Both the position numbers and the translations under genes were made by a program. A stretch of 64,000 nucleotides of DNA from Bacteroides sedimenti (GTDB lineage: Bacteria; Bacteroidota; Bacteroidia; Bacteroidales; Bacteroidaceae), in contig NZ_AP028055.1 in the NCBI RefSeq assembly GCF_040365225.1, positions 1,922,001 to 1,986,000 of the forward strand, in the 5' to 3' direction. The notes under the pieces are model-generated. The model was not told the DNA's origin. It did no database searches and saw nothing but the letters and a program-made list of their open reading frames with translations. Shown here piece by piece: positions 43,038-52,952 of the stretch. Every line of letters starts with the position of its first letter. Position 1 is the stretch's first letter.

Positions 43038-45638
43038 TTATTTTGAAATGAGTATTAATGTCCCCTCCTTCAGACCTCTAACTTTCGCAAAGATTGTTAT
43101 CTTCCCTGATTTTAAAGAGGTTGACTGAAGCAGAATAGATGCTATTCCACCACGAGTTTGAACAATTGATGACCCAACTATGTTTGCGTCTCCATTCACT
43201 GAAAACTCCACCTTGGTCGTGTTATCCAGACATGAAACGGTTCCATATTGATCGATGATGGAGGCATGAACAAATACGGCATCGGCACCATCAGCACTTA
43301 GAGGCTTACCACTTAAATCGGCTTCCAGCTTTATACGTACCGGCTTCTCAGGCGTACGAACTATTTGCTCGGAAACCTTAGAACCATTTATATATCCTTC
43401 TGCTTTCAATTCTCCTTTTTCGAAAGCAATATTATTAAACGTAAATGCAGGATGTTTTAAGTGACTGCAGTTTCCTCCATCAAACGGTTTGCCGCCTTTA
43501 TCAGGTACACCGTAAAAAGTATCCGGGCCGTTATCTGGTAGTTGTTCTGCAACAATACGATTATTGACTTTCAGGACAACCTTATCACAGTTGCTCAACA
43601 CAACGACCTGTTCATTCTTTCCACCGCCAGTCCACCAATTGGCAATAAAAACAACCGGTTGATTAGTCTCAATGCCGGCAATTTTCTTGTAGGGTTCCAA
43701 CTGACTCCGAAAAAAATAACCTGTAAATTTGGGCAATCTGAAATAATCTGCTGTACCCCACTCAAATAGTTTCTTGTCGTTACTAATATAGTTATCATAC
43801 ATCGCCCAGGTAAAATCGCCTACAGTAGCGGGCGCATAATTAGCGATATTTGCATTGTGCGACCAAATGGTATTCCATAATCCCTGTAACATGGCCTTTT
43901 CACCAGTCTCACGTGAACTGCGTGTCGTACTGCTCCAGCCTCCAAACTCCCAGTCGGAATACTCTTTTATTATGCCTGGACTATTGGGCTGAACAGTCTG
44001 AGCCCGTTCCGTTGTATTGCGGAATATTGAATCCTGAGAATCGCTCCAGTTGTTCATGGCTACATCCCAGATTGTCTTTTTTGCCCCATAAGTCTCACCG
44101 GTAGTAAAATACTCCCCAACAGGCAGTTCCTCGTGAGCTAAAAGGTGACATTGGTTTCTGAATTCATCGGGAGGATAACTTTCATTCAGGTTAGGTTCCC
44201 AAAGAACAACACTTGGGTGATTGCGGTCACGATGGATCATATCACGGATATCCCGAAAAACCCGTTGCTTAAATATATCATTATTGTTAAAGAATTGCCA
44301 TCCGGGAATACCGTCCAGCAACATTAATCCAAGTTCGTCGGCAGCTTCATAAACGGCAGGATCATGGGTATAGTGGGCAAGTCTGACCGAATTGTATCCG
44401 GCTTCCTTTATTTTCTTCATGTCTCTGTATTGGGCATTTTTTGATAAAGCGACCCCGATGTATGGATAGTCTTGATGACGATTGGTACCAACAAGGTACA
44501 AGGGCTCATCGTTGATTCTAAAACCATCAGCCTTACTAAATGACAATTTACGGAAACCAACCTTCTGTACCATTTCGTCGACCTGTTTATTGTCGGCAAA
44601 AACAGTTGTTTTTAAAGTGTATAAGAACGGATGATCCGGATGCCATAATGAGGGATTTTCAATTTTGAATTGTTGTTCAATGTGCACATCACCACCTTTG
44701 CTTAATTCCAATGTTTCTGACAGGCTCTCCTTTACCTGTTTGCCCGAGGAATTCAGCAAAATCTGTCTTACCCTCACACGTATATTTATATTGCCTTCAT
44801 TGACAACATTCGTTTTAACCAATGCCGTTGCGCTATTTTTGTCAACTTCTGGTGTACGAAAGAAAACGCCTCCTCCGGCTACTTTATTCACCTTTACAGC
44901 ATCGGTAATATGAACCGGATTGGTAACATGTAAAAACACACTTCGGTAAATGCCACTCCAATAGGTAAAACCATTTCGTTTCAGATCTTTTCCGACAGGG
45001 AAATTCCGATCTGCCCGATTGTCCAGACGAACAATTATTTCATTCGGTTTATCATAGTTTACCAGTTTTGTTAAATCTATCGAAAAAGGAGTATAACCAC
45101 CCTTATGTTGCAAAACCAATTGTCCGTTTAACCAAACATCACTTTGTTGCATGGCTCCTTCAAATTCGAGAAAAAGCTTTTTGCCCTTCAGACTTTTTTC
45201 AATGGAAAAGGATTTACGGTAATAAGACACTCCCTCCCAACAAGGATTTTGACTCGTAATTGGTTCTATTTTAGCTGTATGCGGTAACACAACCTTATTC
45301 CAAATTTTATCCTTAAGCCCTGGATATTCACGATGAAAATCTGCAATTCCCTTTTCAACCTCATTTTTCATTACATCCGATGCCGCCGATCCTCCTGACT
45401 GGATGTATTCATTTAAAAACTGGGATGCAAAATCGGTCCGATTTTTATCATAAAGCCCTGTTGATGTTCCATTTATATCCGTAGCATTGGCATCATCCAT
45501 ACGATAAAAATACCAATCATTATTAAAACAGATCTTCCGCCGTGCGTCTTTTTGCGCATAAGCCTGAAAACTGCTCGTTGAAATGCATATTATCTGAACA
45601 ATACACATTATAAGAACTCTACTATTCTTTGTTTTCAT
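43038..45638 (-). CDS. GH2-family glycosidase, exported
   Basis: The 866-aa protein has a signal peptide ending AYAQ. Jelly roll (about 35-240; CWEGVSYYRKSFS, GAMQQSDVWLNGQ, FTYWSGIYRSV), immunoglobulin-like domain, TIM barrel (about 375-690) and C-terminal beta domains. Predicted acid/base is E486 in EPNLNES and nucleophile E559 in IIKEYSDWE. An insertion of about 60 residues (about 55-115) before the substrate loop is unusual for plain GH2 beta-galactosidases. Exo-beta-galactosidase or a related specificity is likely but not certain. It is the last gene of the ECF-controlled operon, 33 nt after the previous GH2. Confidence 0.88.
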   Translation of the reverse strand: MKTKNSRVLIMCIVQIICISTSSFQAYAQKDARRKICFNNDWYFYRMDDANATDINGTSTGLYDKNRTDFASQFLNEYIQSGGSAASDVMKNEVEKGIADFHREYPGLKDKIWNKVVLPHTAKIEPITSQNPCWEGVSYYRKSFSIEKSLKGKKLFLEFEGAMQQSDVWLNGQLVLQHKGGYTPFSIDLTKLVNYDKPNEIIVRLDNRADRNFPVGKDLKRNGFTYWSGIYRSVFLHVTNPVHITDAVKVNKVAGGGVFFRTPEVDKNSATALVKTNVVNEGNINIRVRVRQILLNSSGKQVKESLSETLELSKGGDVHIEQQFKIENPSLWHPDHPFLYTLKTTVFADNKQVDEMVQKVGFRKLSFSKADGFRINDEPLYLVGTNRHQDYPYIGVALSKNAQYRDMKKIKEAGYNSVRLAHYTHDPAVYEAADELGLMLLDGIPGWQFFNNNDIFKQRVFRDIRDMIHRDRNHPSVVLWEPNLNESYPPDEFRNQCHLLAHEELPVGEYFTTGETYGAKKTIWDVAMNNWSDSQDSIFRNTTERAQTVQPNSPGIIKEYSDWEFGGWSSTTRSSRETGEKAMLQGLWNTIWSHNANIANYAPATVGDFTWAMYDNYISNDKKLFEWGTADYFRLPKFTGYFFRSQLEPYKKIAGIETNQPVVFIANWWTGGGKNEQVVVLSNCDKVVLKVNNRIVAEQLPDNGPDTFYGVPDKGGKPFDGGNCSHLKHPAFTFNNIAFEKGELKAEGYINGSKVSEQIVRTPEKPVRIKLEADLSGKPLSADGADAVFVHASIIDQYGTVSCLDNTTKVEFSVNGDANIVGSSIVQTRGGIASILLQSTSLKSGKITIFAKVRGLKEGTLILISK

Positions 45639-45671
45639 TTTTCATACTATTTTTATAAAACGATCTTTCAA

Positions 45672-47786
45672 TTAAAAGCCAGCATGCTCTTCTACATTTT
45701 CTGTGGCATCATCTCCACGTTTTTTCTCACCAGTATAATTCCATTCAATTATATCTTCGTAACTCTTGCCATTTTTTACCGAAACAGCTTTAAGTGTATT
45801 CTTTCCATTGGCTAACGTTACCTTATAGAATATATAATGTACAGGGGTATATCCTTGCTTTATTCCTGTCAGTTCCTTTCCATTTAAGTAGACCTTAGGC
45901 GTACCAACATTTGAGTAAACTGTAATTGATGTAACTTGCTTCTCGCGATTGGTATTTCTTCTTTGGGTAAGATATAAAACAGGCTCTTTGCTCCAGTTAG
46001 CCTTATACCAGAAATAGGAATCCTTTTTTATTTTTCGGTCGAATGTAACCAAGCCTTTTAGATTTCTGGCAGGAATACCAGCCCGCGTCCATGAGGGAAC
46101 GGCAAAGTCGAACATATTCCATAAATAAGAGGCTATAATGTAAGGATGACTTGCAATCACACTCCATTGATACTCGTGCATCTTTGTTTGAAAAGTCTCC
46201 GGACAGAATGAGTCTCCCCCGGTCGAATACTCATCCAGATACTCGGTTTGTTGGGCAGTACTGGCATCCGCTCCATACTCCGATAGCATCAATTTCTGAT
46301 AAGGATATTCCTTCTCGAGCCCTTCCACCCAAGGTTTAATATCACCTATTTTCTTCTCATACCAACCAAAATAACGATTCATGCCTTGTATATCAGCATT
46401 CATGTTTACGGGATGTTCAGCATGTCCATATCCATTCACAGAAACCGTAAAACGATCAGGATCTTCAGTCTTGGCTAAATCGTGCAAGGATTGTGTTAGA
46501 GAACTTGTGTATTCGTGAGGTTGATAAACCTCATTATGCAATCCCCAAACATAAATGGAAGGATGGTTAAAGCTCTGACGAATCATTTCCCGAAGCTGTG
46601 TCTGTGCATTCTCAGCTTCTTTGCCCGTTACCCTGTTCACAAAAGGTATTTCAGCCCAAATAATCAGCCCTAAACTATCGCAACGAGAATAAAGGTACTC
46701 AGACTGTTGATAGTGAGCAAATCGAACAGTTGTGGCTCCTACATCCATGATCATGGCAAGGTCAGAATCATGGTTTTCGTTCTTCAAAGCACTACCCAGT
46801 CCCCACCAGTCCTGATGACGAGTGACCCCATACATAGGATATCTTTCACCATTTAGATAAAACCCTTTACCAGCAACAATCTCGTATTTTCTTACACCCA
46901 GAGGTTGTGTTACTTCATCGATTACTTTTCCGTCTTTTATTAAACGCGAAACAACTTTATAAAGATAAGGGTCCTTTCTACCCTGCCACAAATGAGGTTG
47001 TTTCATGGTGAAAGTAGAGAAATAAGTCTGTGATCCTTGCGGTGTAAGATCGAACGACTTTGTATCGCTGGAGACCTTTTTTCCTACTTGGTTGTAAATC
47101 GTATTTTCCAGCTTTAAGGAGACCGGCTGTAGAGTTGCATTGTCAAGCTTTACCTTCACTGTTATATCAGCCTGTTGCTTTGATACATTTTTCTGAGTAA
47201 TGTATACTCCCGAAGAGGCGCAGTCGGTTACCGTGATATTGTTTTTTTCTGTTATTATGAGCCACACCGGGCGATAAATACCTCCATATACTCCAAACAG
47301 CCCATGATTAACAGGAATCACATCGGGACGTGCAGTATTGTCTACCTTTACAATGATCTCATTGTTAGCCCCCGGCTTTATTGCAGTTCCTATCTCACAA
47401 GCAAAAGCAGAATATCCTCCCTTATGAGTCCCCACTAAATTTCCGTTTACATACACCTCGGAACAAGCTCCTACTCCTTCAAAGCGAAGAAAAGCTCGCT
47501 TCCCCTGAAGTGTATCGGGAAAGAAATATGTTTTCCTATAATAGCCCACTCCTTCGTAAAAGTCGTTGATTCTTACCTGCATATCCTTTGCATTCCAAGT
47601 ATGAGGTATTTCCACTTTTTCCCATCCGGAATTCCATTTTTGAGCTGCTTGCATAGCCTCTGACGAAAATGGCCCCTTCTTAAACTGCCAATCAGTGTTG
47701 AAAGAAAGAACCTCTCGACCTTGTACAGGAGGTGTCAGTAAAAAGGCACAAAGAAAAGCTGATAATATAAAAAAAAATCTATTCAT
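45672..47786 (-). CDS. GH2-family glycosidase, exported
   Basis: The 704-aa protein has a signal peptide ending VQGRE. It is the shortest of the three GH2 enzymes, consistent with jelly roll (about 25-180; IPHTWNA, GVGYYRKTYFF, GVYGGIYRPVWL), immunoglobulin-like domain and TIM barrel (about 305-605), with only one extra beta domain at the end. Predicted acid/base E419 in GLHNEV and nucleophile E503 in MLSEYGAD. The shape resembles beta-galactosidase or beta-glucuronidase-type GH2 proteins, and the two cannot be separated by eye. Position: middle GH2 of the operon. Confidence 0.9.
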   Translation of the reverse strand: MNRFFFILSAFLCAFLLTPPVQGREVLSFNTDWQFKKGPFSSEAMQAAQKWNSGWEKVEIPHTWNAKDMQVRINDFYEGVGYYRKTYFFPDTLQGKRAFLRFEGVGACSEVYVNGNLVGTHKGGYSAFACEIGTAIKPGANNEIIVKVDNTARPDVIPVNHGLFGVYGGIYRPVWLIITEKNNITVTDCASSGVYITQKNVSKQQADITVKVKLDNATLQPVSLKLENTIYNQVGKKVSSDTKSFDLTPQGSQTYFSTFTMKQPHLWQGRKDPYLYKVVSRLIKDGKVIDEVTQPLGVRKYEIVAGKGFYLNGERYPMYGVTRHQDWWGLGSALKNENHDSDLAMIMDVGATTVRFAHYQQSEYLYSRCDSLGLIIWAEIPFVNRVTGKEAENAQTQLREMIRQSFNHPSIYVWGLHNEVYQPHEYTSSLTQSLHDLAKTEDPDRFTVSVNGYGHAEHPVNMNADIQGMNRYFGWYEKKIGDIKPWVEGLEKEYPYQKLMLSEYGADASTAQQTEYLDEYSTGGDSFCPETFQTKMHEYQWSVIASHPYIIASYLWNMFDFAVPSWTRAGIPARNLKGLVTFDRKIKKDSYFWYKANWSKEPVLYLTQRRNTNREKQVTSITVYSNVGTPKVYLNGKELTGIKQGYTPVHYIFYKVTLANGKNTLKAVSVKNGKSYEDIIEWNYTGEKKRGDDATENVEEHAGF

Positions 47787-47936
47787 TTGTATTTTAATTT
47801 AGCCTGTTTGATCTGTAAAATTATCAATACTTGACTTGTTCAACAGATACAAAACTTTTTCCGCATTCATATCACAGTAGTTTATATTTATCTATGAATA
47901 TGAATATCACATCGTATCATTTATGAGAATACCCCC

Positions 47937-50900
47937 TTAATTTGAAGGAATTAACGTTAACTCAGTCACACAAGCACGAGTGCTTCTATCAAACCCGCTC
48001 AATCCAACAAGACGAATGTATTGGGATCTTTGTACTTTGTCAAATACAATGCTTTGAGGTTCGCCTCCTCTCTTGAAAAATCCTTTCGCTATAGGTGTTC
48101 CCCAATTTTTACCATCTGCACTTATATAAAAAGCATATTCCAGGATCCTGCCTTTATCATCTGCTCGGTCCGGATAGTACACAAATCCTTTAAAATCACT
48201 GATCCCGTTCAGTTCTATCTGTATTTCATGAGGGTAATCCGCAACTTCTTGCCTGTTAGTCTGCATCATATTTTTAGGATCGCCGTAAGACGAATTCCAG
48301 GATGATCGGAGATCACCGTCAATGGTTTTATCCCCTTCACTACCTCTCTCGTTACTACTGGTAGAAAGAACTTTGGCCCCAATCATTATGGATGGCTTCT
48401 TAAACATTTTCTCCAGAAACGAAACTGAAATCGTTGATTTCGGATTAAAATCCTCACTTGCCATATATTTCTTGATACTATAAAGCAATTGTTGGCTTGC
48501 AGGCAACTTATCCTTATCCTTTTCAAAATCGATCGAAGTCATTATAAGTTTACCTTTCCCAACTTTCGCTTCAAAAAGGATACCCTGTTTTTTGCACCTG
48601 GCATAATTATCAATCACTTGCACCAATGGCCTGAAATCATTGGATGTTCCTTCTAGATTTAAAACTTTTGAACCAGAAACAATTTCCCACCATTGCCAAT
48701 TAGTATAGTATTCAGTCGCAAACTCCTTGAATATAGGATGCTTGTCTTTTACCAAGGTGCCCATCGACATTGGTTCCCATTGAAACATGATTGGACTCCA
48801 GAACATATTTTGGAATTCACTTCCATAACCATTCAGCTGTTTAACATCGGGAAGCAGAAGTACATTCCCCCCGTTTTCCAGCACTGCGATTGTTTCTTTA
48901 TCAAGTGTTTTGGAAACAATGAATTTATTGGATGCAGCCTCTTCTTTCAATCGAGGGTACACCCAGATTTCCCATGAATTTTTAACTCCTGTCCCGGCAT
49001 AGATTGTAACAATGAGTTTTTGCTGAACCTTTATCGTATTTAACGGAACAGAAATAGTTCCCAAAGATGCAACCGTCGCTACTGGAACATTTGTTATATT
49101 AAACTTTCCAGATGCTATTGTCTCATCTGATAGTGTCTTTATATCCCACGATGTCTTAAGATTGCGAAGCGCATTGGCTCCAAAATGGTGGATCTCTGCA
49201 TTGGCATTAAAAGTTTCGTCTCCAAAGTATGTACGTTTTTTCATCAATAGCAGTGGAACTGTTTGAGAACAAGATTCGCTGAATCTTTCGGATGTTGTAA
49301 TCCCTTTAGAATCCCAGAAAGGATCCAAGATGCCAACAAATGCGGTTCCTTGTCCTGGATAATCGTTTAAACCAAGAAGAGAAAAACCACCACAATTTGG
49401 AGTACGAAGTAGAGCTTCTATACTCTCTTTATACAGGAAGTTGGTCATTTGTCCCGATGCGTTGAAAAAATCTTTCGCCTGATCAAGCATGCCATGTGCA
49501 GTAAGGGTGTCCTTGAAAATCTGAAAATTTCGGGGTGAAAGCACACCCGTGTATTTCTTCATTTCATCAAAATTGGGATACACGCATCGTTGACCTACTT
49601 CGTGAGCTATGCCTGGCACTTTGAGCCCGTCATAAGCTACACGCAAATCGTAATCAGTCTGAGGTCCTTTTGCACCGTAAGTAGTAATCGTTCCCACAGG
49701 AGAAACATGCGATTCATAAAACTGTTCACTATCCACATGGGCTCTGGCAGTAGAACCTGTATATAGGCGACGTTTGTCGGTTTCTACACCATGTTTAACA
49801 AGTGCTTCAATGTAGCTGAAATCACCTTTCAATTCATTTCCCACAGCAAAAAGGGCAAACGACGGATGATTTCCATAAGCTTTAAGAATGCGATTCTGTT
49901 CCTCCTTAACAATTTGCTCTATTGCAGGATCTTTTCCAACAACGACTGCTGCTGGTAGTTCTGGTTGTAGATAGATGCCAATTTCATCTGCAGCTTCAAA
50001 GGCTGCTTCGGGAGGGCACCAAGAGTGAAAACGGATATGGTTAAATCCATAAGATTTAATTATTTTACAGATACGCAACCAACCGTCATAAGTCATATCT
50101 GGATGAGCTGTAATTGGGAAAACAGCATTTTCAACAAGACCTCTTAAAAATACAGGATGTCCATTGACTGTAACATGGTGTACATTGTATCCCATCTCAC
50201 GCATCCCAAAAGTAACTTCCTTGGTATCCGAATATAATTTTCCATCCGCAGTTTTTGCAGAAAGACCGGCAGTCAGTTTATATAAAGCAGGCGTGAATTC
50301 GTCCCAAAGTTGCACTTTGTCGCCCATAGGGATAATGGTTGTAGCCGTAACGATGGAGTCATTTCCCGAAACAGGAAGTGTGAATTGTTTTATTGCATGA
50401 TTCTTGCCTGAGTTTCTCACTTTGGCATTAAAAACAATATTTCCATTAAAGTTCTTACAAGTAACATTGTATACCTCACAAACAACCTTAGCAGTTTTAT
50501 TGGTTACATTGGGATAAACTTCGAGGTTTTTGATTCGTATTTGATCGTAAGCTTTCAATTCCATATGACCGATAACTCCATTCCAGTCGGTTTGAGTAAA
50601 ATCAGTGTATGCGTGGCACCATCTATTGAATCCAACAGGAATTCTATTATCAACACCCAGCGTAATAGTATGCTTTCCAGGTGTTAAAACGTTACTCAAA
50701 TTATAGGTGTGTGGTGTAGAGAAACTTTCATAAGCAGATAGATACACTCCATCGATATATATGCATGACTTCCATAGAACACGTTCAAGTGACAGTTCAA
50801 TTGTTTTTTGGTGCCATTCTTCAGGAACTATCACCTCTTTTTTATACCATGCCAAGCCACAATACTCGTAGTTACGAGACAAGCGGCTATAATGAGTACA

Positions 50901-51119
50901 CGGGTTCTTAATCCCTTTTTGGTTGCTGTCCGTTGTACCTGGTAAGAGTACAAAATCATTCATCGGATCAGTAAATCTGGCAATTTTCACCATATCCATC
51001 GGGTCTAATTTAAATTCCCATTTTCCGGCAAGCGACATGGAATTTTGAGCATTCGCTCCGAGTATCAGGCAAAAAAGAGTTGTTAAAGATAAAACCCGGT
51101 ATTTCAGTTGTATTTTCAT
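47937..51119 (-). CDS. GH2-family glycosidase with C-terminal F5/8-type-C-like module
   Basis: The start is placed at ATG 51119, where MKIQLKYRVLSLTTLF begins a signal peptide ending NAQ; the open frame reaches 51140 only through a TTG. The protein is 1060 aa. GH2 parts: jelly roll (about 25-190), immunoglobulin-like domain, TIM barrel with acid/base near E429 (AVGNEL) and nucleophile in IAHEVGQ. A long beta-rich middle section and a discoidin-like carbohydrate-binding module (about 930-1058; DGDLRSSWNSSYGD, IRLVGLSGFD) follow. The module suggests binding of a terminal sugar on a complex glycan. It is the first enzyme gene after SusD. Confidence 0.87.
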   Translation of the reverse strand: MKIQLKYRVLSLTTLFCLILGANAQNSMSLAGKWEFKLDPMDMVKIARFTDPMNDFVLLPGTTDSNQKGIKNPCTHYSRLSRNYEYCGLAWYKKEVIVPEEWHQKTIELSLERVLWKSCIYIDGVYLSAYESFSTPHTYNLSNVLTPGKHTITLGVDNRIPVGFNRWCHAYTDFTQTDWNGVIGHMELKAYDQIRIKNLEVYPNVTNKTAKVVCEVYNVTCKNFNGNIVFNAKVRNSGKNHAIKQFTLPVSGNDSIVTATTIIPMGDKVQLWDEFTPALYKLTAGLSAKTADGKLYSDTKEVTFGMREMGYNVHHVTVNGHPVFLRGLVENAVFPITAHPDMTYDGWLRICKIIKSYGFNHIRFHSWCPPEAAFEAADEIGIYLQPELPAAVVVGKDPAIEQIVKEEQNRILKAYGNHPSFALFAVGNELKGDFSYIEALVKHGVETDKRRLYTGSTARAHVDSEQFYESHVSPVGTITTYGAKGPQTDYDLRVAYDGLKVPGIAHEVGQRCVYPNFDEMKKYTGVLSPRNFQIFKDTLTAHGMLDQAKDFFNASGQMTNFLYKESIEALLRTPNCGGFSLLGLNDYPGQGTAFVGILDPFWDSKGITTSERFSESCSQTVPLLLMKKRTYFGDETFNANAEIHHFGANALRNLKTSWDIKTLSDETIASGKFNITNVPVATVASLGTISVPLNTIKVQQKLIVTIYAGTGVKNSWEIWVYPRLKEEAASNKFIVSKTLDKETIAVLENGGNVLLLPDVKQLNGYGSEFQNMFWSPIMFQWEPMSMGTLVKDKHPIFKEFATEYYTNWQWWEIVSGSKVLNLEGTSNDFRPLVQVIDNYARCKKQGILFEAKVGKGKLIMTSIDFEKDKDKLPASQQLLYSIKKYMASEDFNPKSTISVSFLEKMFKKPSIMIGAKVLSTSSNERGSEGDKTIDGDLRSSWNSSYGDPKNMMQTNRQEVADYPHEIQIELNGISDFKGFVYYPDRADDKGRILEYAFYISADGKNWGTPIAKGFFKRGGEPQSIVFDKVQRSQYIRLVGLSGFDRSTRACVTELTLIPSN

Positions 51120-51236
51120 ATGTAAGACGTTTATTAGCAAAACTCTAACTTCTCATTTTATTCAAAATAGTTGCTTCATTTTAATTATCTGGTAATCGCT
51201 CCTATAATATCCATCGTCAGGTAGTTTGCGAGGTAA

Positions 51237-51273
51237 ATAAAAAGGAGAGAAGTATTACCGCCCTCCTTTTTAT
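51237..51273 (-). terminator. Terminator-like hairpin between susD and the first GH2 gene
   Basis: Perfect 11-bp arms ATAAAAAGGAG (51237-51247) and CTCCTTTTTAT (51263-51273), a 15-nt loop, with the - strand 3' arm itself ending in TTTTTAT. It starts 36 nt after the susD stop. Full termination would silence the GH2 genes unless they have their own promoter, so partial termination is likely. Confidence 0.75.
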
Positions 51274-51308
51274 ATTTAATAGAAAATTAGTATTTTTCAA
51301 AGAGTAAA

Positions 51309-52931
51309 TTAATAACCTGGATTTTGAGTAATCTTTGGATTCACGTCTCTCTCTTTTTGAGGAACAGGCCATAAATAATTCTTGGCCGGATCAAATGATC
51401 TTTGTTCAAGAATCAAATGGTCGGGAGAAGTGAATATCAGATTTCCATTTTCATCGACAGTTCCCAATCGGGCACCATATACTGTACCTGGCATTACTTG
51501 AGGTCCAATTTCCCAACGTTGAATGTCATACCACCTCAATCCTTCAAGTGCTAGTTCAACCCTACGTTCATTACGAACAATTGTTCTTAGCTCCTCTTGA
51601 TTGAATGTAGTTATTGCAGGATATTTAGTCGTTTCACCCAAAGTTACACCATACGCTCTCGCTCTGATTGAGTTAATGGCATCAAGAACAGTCTGATCAA
51701 TACTTCCAAGTTCAATTCTAGCTTCGGCATAAGTTAGTAAAACTTCAGCGAAACGGATGCACATAACATTGGCTCCGGAGCCGTCATTGGTAGATTCACT
51801 AGGATTCATGTATTTCCGTATCTGGTAACAGGTTGGTGAAGCATTATTTAGCTTATAGTTGTCTGAACTGTTTTTAGAGTATGGATCATAAACCCCTTGC
51901 CAGGTATCTCCCGGACATATTATACTGGCCTTAAGACGAGGGTCTCTGTTCTGATATGGTTGCTCAGGGTTATAAAGAGGAGACTCACTTATTCTTTTAC
52001 CATCAGTACATTCGTAAGCATCAACCAGGCTTTGAACAGGAGCAACCGATGACCAACCACCGGCACTACGCGACCCGATAGATTGTTCCATCCAGTTCTT
52101 ATAGTCGTCTTTTACCATTGAGAATTGTTGCTCCAGAATTGCTTCTTTATTCTTACTTTCGCTTTCCTCCCAAAACAGTTTTTCATAATCAGGGAATAGT
52201 TCATATAGGTTAAGATCCATTACAGCTTTTGCTGAAGTTGCAGCCTCTGCATATTTTTTATTGTACAGTTCAACTCTGGCTTTTAATGCCAATGCAGCAC
52301 CTCGTGTTATGCGTCCTTTGTCATCACCTGAATAACTCAGAGGTAAATACCCTGGAGCTGATATTTCATTCAGTTCACTGAGGATGAAATCAACAACTTC
52401 AGATTTTAGATTTCTTGGAACAAAACTCTCTTTAACTCCCAACGTTTTTGTAACCAATGGAAAATCACCATATATCTGAGACCTCCAGAAATATTCGTAG
52501 GCTCTGATAAACCTAGCCTGTCCTTTGTACTCTTTTGCTTTGGCATCACTCAAAGTTACACGGTCAATATTTTCAAGAAAATTGTTACAGATACGAATTT
52601 TCTTAAAGTCCCATTCATTACGGGCATCAGATTGAGCTGTCATTACAGGGTCTGCAGTTCCATTGCCTATGTTTTGAATTCCATCCCAGGCAAATTGTGA
52701 AAAGGCATTGTCCGACAAACCATCAAACCAGAATGTATTCCAGTAATTATCTACCGGGTAACAAGCATTCAGACCAAGTACAACATCATTTTCACTCGTC
52801 CAGAATGAATCATTAGACAGTTTATCCAGTGGTTTTTTATCCAGAAAACCATCATCACAGGATGTGGAAAACAATGCGATCAATAGTAAACTATATATTG
52901 ATTTTGATTTAAACTTTTTCATATTTATCAT
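51309..52931 (-). CDS. SusD/RagB-like glycan-binding lipoprotein
   Basis: The protein is 540 aa from ATG 52931; an inner ATG at 52922 gives the cleaner signal MKKFKSKSIYSLLLIALF. The lipobox cysteine follows in STSCDDGFL. SusD features: GQARFIRAYEYFWRSQIYG, RFAEVLLTYAEARIELG, RNERRVELALEGLRWYDIQRW and a C-terminal YLWPVPQKERDVNPKITQNPGY-type end. It is the surface partner of the SusC 21 nt upstream. The operon enzymes suggest a beta-galactoside-rich glycan. Confidence 0.95.
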   Translation of the reverse strand: MINMKKFKSKSIYSLLLIALFSTSCDDGFLDKKPLDKLSNDSFWTSENDVVLGLNACYPVDNYWNTFWFDGLSDNAFSQFAWDGIQNIGNGTADPVMTAQSDARNEWDFKKIRICNNFLENIDRVTLSDAKAKEYKGQARFIRAYEYFWRSQIYGDFPLVTKTLGVKESFVPRNLKSEVVDFILSELNEISAPGYLPLSYSGDDKGRITRGAALALKARVELYNKKYAEAATSAKAVMDLNLYELFPDYEKLFWEESESKNKEAILEQQFSMVKDDYKNWMEQSIGSRSAGGWSSVAPVQSLVDAYECTDGKRISESPLYNPEQPYQNRDPRLKASIICPGDTWQGVYDPYSKNSSDNYKLNNASPTCYQIRKYMNPSESTNDGSGANVMCIRFAEVLLTYAEARIELGSIDQTVLDAINSIRARAYGVTLGETTKYPAITTFNQEELRTIVRNERRVELALEGLRWYDIQRWEIGPQVMPGTVYGARLGTVDENGNLIFTSPDHLILEQRSFDPAKNYLWPVPQKERDVNPKITQNPGY

Positions 52932-52952
52932 AATTAAAATAGACTAAAAGAA

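Noticed and set aside
51120..51140. Upstream start of the 47937-51119 GH2 gene at 51140
   Set aside because: The codon there is TTG, and the added seven residues precede a normal ATG that directly begins a good signal peptide.
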